From Rhodospirillales bacterium (GTDB lineage Bacteria > Pseudomonadota > Alphaproteobacteria > Rhodospirillales > Casp-alpha2), in NCBI GenBank assembly GCA_021775275.1, contig JAJFIE010000334.1:1-7660 (forward strand): a DNA stretch of 7,660 nucleotides, read 5' to 3'. Positions within the stretch are counted from its first letter, which is position 1. Each line of letters opens with the position of its first letter. A program made the translations under genes and the position numbers. Of the stretch, positions 6,112 to 7,660 are shown in pieces. The notes under the pieces were generated by a model. It saw nothing but the letters and a program-made list of their open reading frames with translations. It made no database searches and was not told the DNA's origin.

Positions 6112-7158
6112 ATGGCCGAAACCGATCCCAAATTATCCGCCGAGTCGTTGACGATATTCGGCGCCCGATTTTTGACAGCCATGGGCTGCTCACCGAAGGT
6201 GGTAACCGAGGTCGCGGAGCATTTGGTCGAGGCTGATCTTGCGGGGGTCTATTCTCACGGTATTTTCCGTCTTACCCAGTACGCGGAAAATGCCCGTGAC
6301 GGTATTTTTATTCCGATGGGTGAAGCAGTCCTGACCGAGGCGGAAGGCGGAGGCCCTCTGGTTGATGGCGGCAACGGCTTTGGCATTCCGGCATTGCGTC
6401 TGGCCACCGATACAGCCATAGAGACGGCACAGGCAAGGGGGACCGCTTGCGTGGGCGTCATGAATGTCGGTCATACGGGCCGCATTGGGGCCTTTGCTGA
6501 ACGCACTGCAAACGAAGGGTGCCTCGCCATCATTCTGGGTGGCGGTTCACGAGAGCAATGGCGTCAGGTTGCACCCTACGGCGGCGCACAGGCGGTCCTG
6601 CCCACAAACCCCTATGCTTTTGGAATTCCCGGTGGCGAACACGGGCCCGTAGTGCTCGATTTCGCCACGGCTGCCGGAGCAGGCGGGAAAATCTATGCGG
6701 CCCGGTCAGCGGGGCGGGCTTTGCCGGAGGGGCTTTGTATTGATGTGAACGGCGCACCGACCACAGACCCGGAGGATTATTTCGCCGGTGGTGCGCTGTT
6801 GCCAATGGCCGGACCCAAAGGGTATGGCATGGCCGTCGTCGCCGAACTGCTTGGCGAAGCGATTTTTGGGCAAACCATGGACGGCATGAACTGGATTTGT
6901 GTATGCATCGATCTGGGCCGTTTTCGTGACGCCTCGGCTTACCGAAAAGCGGCGGAAGATTGCCTGGTTGAGCTTCGCACCTGCCCGCCCGCACCCGGTT
7001 TTGATCGGGTGGAGGTGCCCGGTGAGCGGGAGCGCCGCCTGCGTGCCGAGCGCCTGAGAACCGGAATCCCCATCCCATCGGACTCCCTTGCCGAACTGAA
7101 AGCCTCCGCCAAATTGCTCGGCGTCGATAGTTTCGAGCTTGATCGAATAATAACTTAG
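6112..7158 (+). CDS. Malate/L-lactate dehydrogenase family (Ldh2/YiaK-type) NAD(P)-dependent 2-hydroxyacid oxidoreductase
   Basis: 348 residues, typical length. Members interconvert 2-hydroxy acids and 2-oxo acids (malate, lactate, sulfolactate, ureidoglycolate) or reduce cyclic imino acids with NAD(P)H; they are unrelated to Rossmann-fold LDH. Seen here: ADLAGVYSHGIFRLTQY (41-57) with catalytic His49 and Arg53, VDGGNGFGIPA (84-94), GHTGRIGAFAERTANEG (120-136), PYGGAQAVLPTNPYAFGIPG (155-174), LDFATAA (182-188), LPEG and the TTDPEDY block (204-223), and GGALLPMAGPKGYGMAVVAE (226-245). The fold is complete; the substrate cannot be read from sequence. It starts 2 nt after the rsmD stop, so it is co-transcribed with two rRNA-modification genes though functionally unrelated, suggesting recent recruitment to the operon. 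Its TAG stop (7156-7158) overlaps the end of an inverted-repeat element. Confidence 0.93.
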   Translation: MAETDPKLSAESLTIFGARFLTAMGCSPKVVTEVAEHLVEADLAGVYSHGIFRLTQYAENARDGIFIPMGEAVLTEAEGGGPLVDGGNGFGIPALRLATDTAIETAQARGTACVGVMNVGHTGRIGAFAERTANEGCLAIILGGGSREQWRQVAPYGGAQAVLPTNPYAFGIPGGEHGPVVLDFATAAGAGGKIYAARSAGRALPEGLCIDVNGAPTTDPEDYFAGGALLPMAGPKGYGMAVVAELLGEAIFGQTMDGMNWICVCIDLGRFRDASAYRKAAEDCLVELRTCPPAPGFDRVEVPGERERRLRAERLRTGIPIPSDSLAELKASAKLLGVDSFELDRIIT

Positions 7159-7189
7159 AGCACTTCCGGCCTTATATGAATCACTCTGA
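7158..7189 (+). repeat. Left terminal inverted repeat of the MITE
   Basis: Begins GAGCACTTCCGG and ends CACTCTGA. It is the inverted partner of 7302-7333; differences fall at repeat positions 3, 6, 12 and 24. Its first G completes the dehydrogenase TAG stop. Confidence 0.85.
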
Positions 7190-7301
7190 TATGCCACACC
7201 GGAGGCCATGTTCTTTTGCCCCATGTCGTCGTCGCGCGTCTTCCCCGATGCCATGGCATCGCGTCGCGACACGCTTCTCGTCACGAAACAAAATAACATG
7301 G

Positions 7302-7333
7302 TCAGAGTGGTTCATATAAGGTCGGAAATGTTC
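7302..7333 (-). repeat. Right terminal inverted repeat of the MITE
   Basis: Read on the minus strand it begins GAACATTTCCGA and ends CACTCTGA. Its first base completes the TAG stop of mutL on the minus strand. Confidence 0.85.
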
Positions 7334-7660
7334 TAACGCCGCCCGAACAGTTTTTCGATATCGTGCAGTTTAAGTTCCACATAGGTGGGACGACCGTGGC
7401 TGCACTGGCCACTATGGGGGGTGGCTTCCATCTCGCGTAGCAGCGCGTTCATTTCCGCCGCATTCATCTGCCGACCGGCACGCACACTGCCATGGCAAGC
7501 CATGGTGGCGCAGACGTCCCCCAAACGGTTTTGCAGGCTTAGTGTTTCATCCATTTCCGCCAGGTCATCGGCCAGATCGCGGATCAAGCCCTTGATGTCC
7601 ATTTCACCCAGCAGCGCAGGCGTTTCACGCACCACGACAGTAGCATCGCCAAAGGCCTCA
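7333..7660 (-). CDS. mutL: DNA mismatch repair protein MutL, C-terminal part (runs off the window)
   Basis: The last 108 residues of MutL; the frame is open to the window edge, so the ATPase domain and most of the protein lie outside. MutL couples MutS mismatch recognition to strand incision; this portion is the C-terminal dimerisation/endonuclease region. Recognisable blocks: [45 protein letters not shown] and [13 protein letters not shown], ending DIEKLFGRR. The ACHGSVR and QC.HGRP motifs correspond to conserved metal-site motifs of nuclease-type MutL proteins; the DQHA motif needed to confirm nuclease activity would be upstream of the window. It converges on the dehydrogenase gene. Its TAG stop is formed by the junction with the MITE. 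No internal start should be annotated: the GTG at 7633-7635 is mid-domain. Confidence 0.95.
   Translation of the reverse strand, partial: EAFGDATVVVRETPALLGEMDIKGLIRDLADDLAEMDETLSLQNRLGDVCATMACHGSVRAGRQMNAAEMNALLREMEATPHSGQCSHGRPTYVELKLHDIEKLFGRR

Larger units (their letters stand above)
7156..7335. mobile_element. MITE-like element with 32-bp terminal inverted repeats and TA target duplication
   Basis: A 176-bp non-coding core (7158-7333) flanked by TA at 7156-7157 and 7334-7335. The termini 7158-7189 and 7302-7333 are inverted copies matching at 28 of 32 positions; all four differences are transitions. A second, inner inverted pair lies at 7204-7218 and 7289-7303 (13 of 15), and the centre holds the perfect palindrome GATGCCATGGCATC (7247-7260). 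No reading frame of its own resembles a transposase. TA flanks and long terminal repeats are typical of non-autonomous IS630/Tc1-mariner MITEs; the parent transposon is not in the window. In plus-strand RNA three of the four terminal differences become G-U pairs, so the operon transcript could fold into one long hairpin here, possibly acting as 3'-end stabiliser or terminator for both convergent genes. Confidence 0.8.

Noticed and set aside
6706..7299. Minus-strand open frame of 197 codons beginning inside the MITE
   Set aside because: Most of it is antisense to the conserved dehydrogenase; the part inside the MITE shows no transposase features.
1..7660. CRISPR arrays, tRNA/rRNA genes, phage or defence genes
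   Set aside because: No direct-repeat array, cloverleaf-like gene or protein signature of such systems was seen; most of the window is housekeeping genes.

Overview
The window looks like a piece of an alphaproteobacterial chromosome, possibly Rhodospirillales-like. This is inferred from moderately high GC, the cluster tadA / rluB-rsmD / mutL, a mitochondrial-type class I cytochrome c, and protein sequences that read as alphaproteobacterial. No database search was possible. Most of it is ordinary core genome; the unusual parts are the left 1.1 kb and a short inverted-repeat element near the right end.

Left part (1-1129): an intact exported cytochrome c gene (514-894) lies between two apparent gene remnants. 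On the minus strand (7-462) is a reading frame resembling only the C-terminal part of a LysR-type regulator, with no room for its DNA-binding domain. On the plus strand (938-1072) is a 44-residue exported peptide that has a ribosome site and signal peptide but stops just after a conserved-looking VTGEVIDT segment.

Middle part (1130-4661, all minus strand): tadA, a small Met/Gln-rich protein of unknown function with its own extended -10 promoter, and a large MscS-family mechanosensitive channel with a periplasmic N-terminal domain. The 142 bp between the last two (3608-3749) hold the channel gene's strong ribosome site and no gene. A divergent region of about 100 bp (4662-4759) separates tadA from the plus-strand operon and holds a good promoter for the latter.

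Right part (4760-7158, plus strand): rluB, rsmD and a malate/L-lactate (Ldh2/YiaK-type) dehydrogenase are packed with gaps of 6 and 2 nt, so they are probably one transcript. TadA (tRNA wobble inosine), RluB (23S pseudouridine) and RsmD (16S m2G) are all RNA-modification enzymes; the dehydrogenase is a metabolic passenger. The operon converges on mutL (minus strand, 3' end only; it runs off the window).

Between the dehydrogenase and mutL sits a 176-bp non-coding element with 32-bp imperfect terminal inverted repeats, flanked by TA on both sides: a MITE of IS630/Tc1-mariner style. It appears to have inserted into a TTAA that was the shared overlap of two convergent TAA stop codons. Each gene now ends in a TAG whose last base is the first base of the element. 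I found no RNA genes, CRISPR arrays, or defence or other novel multigene system.
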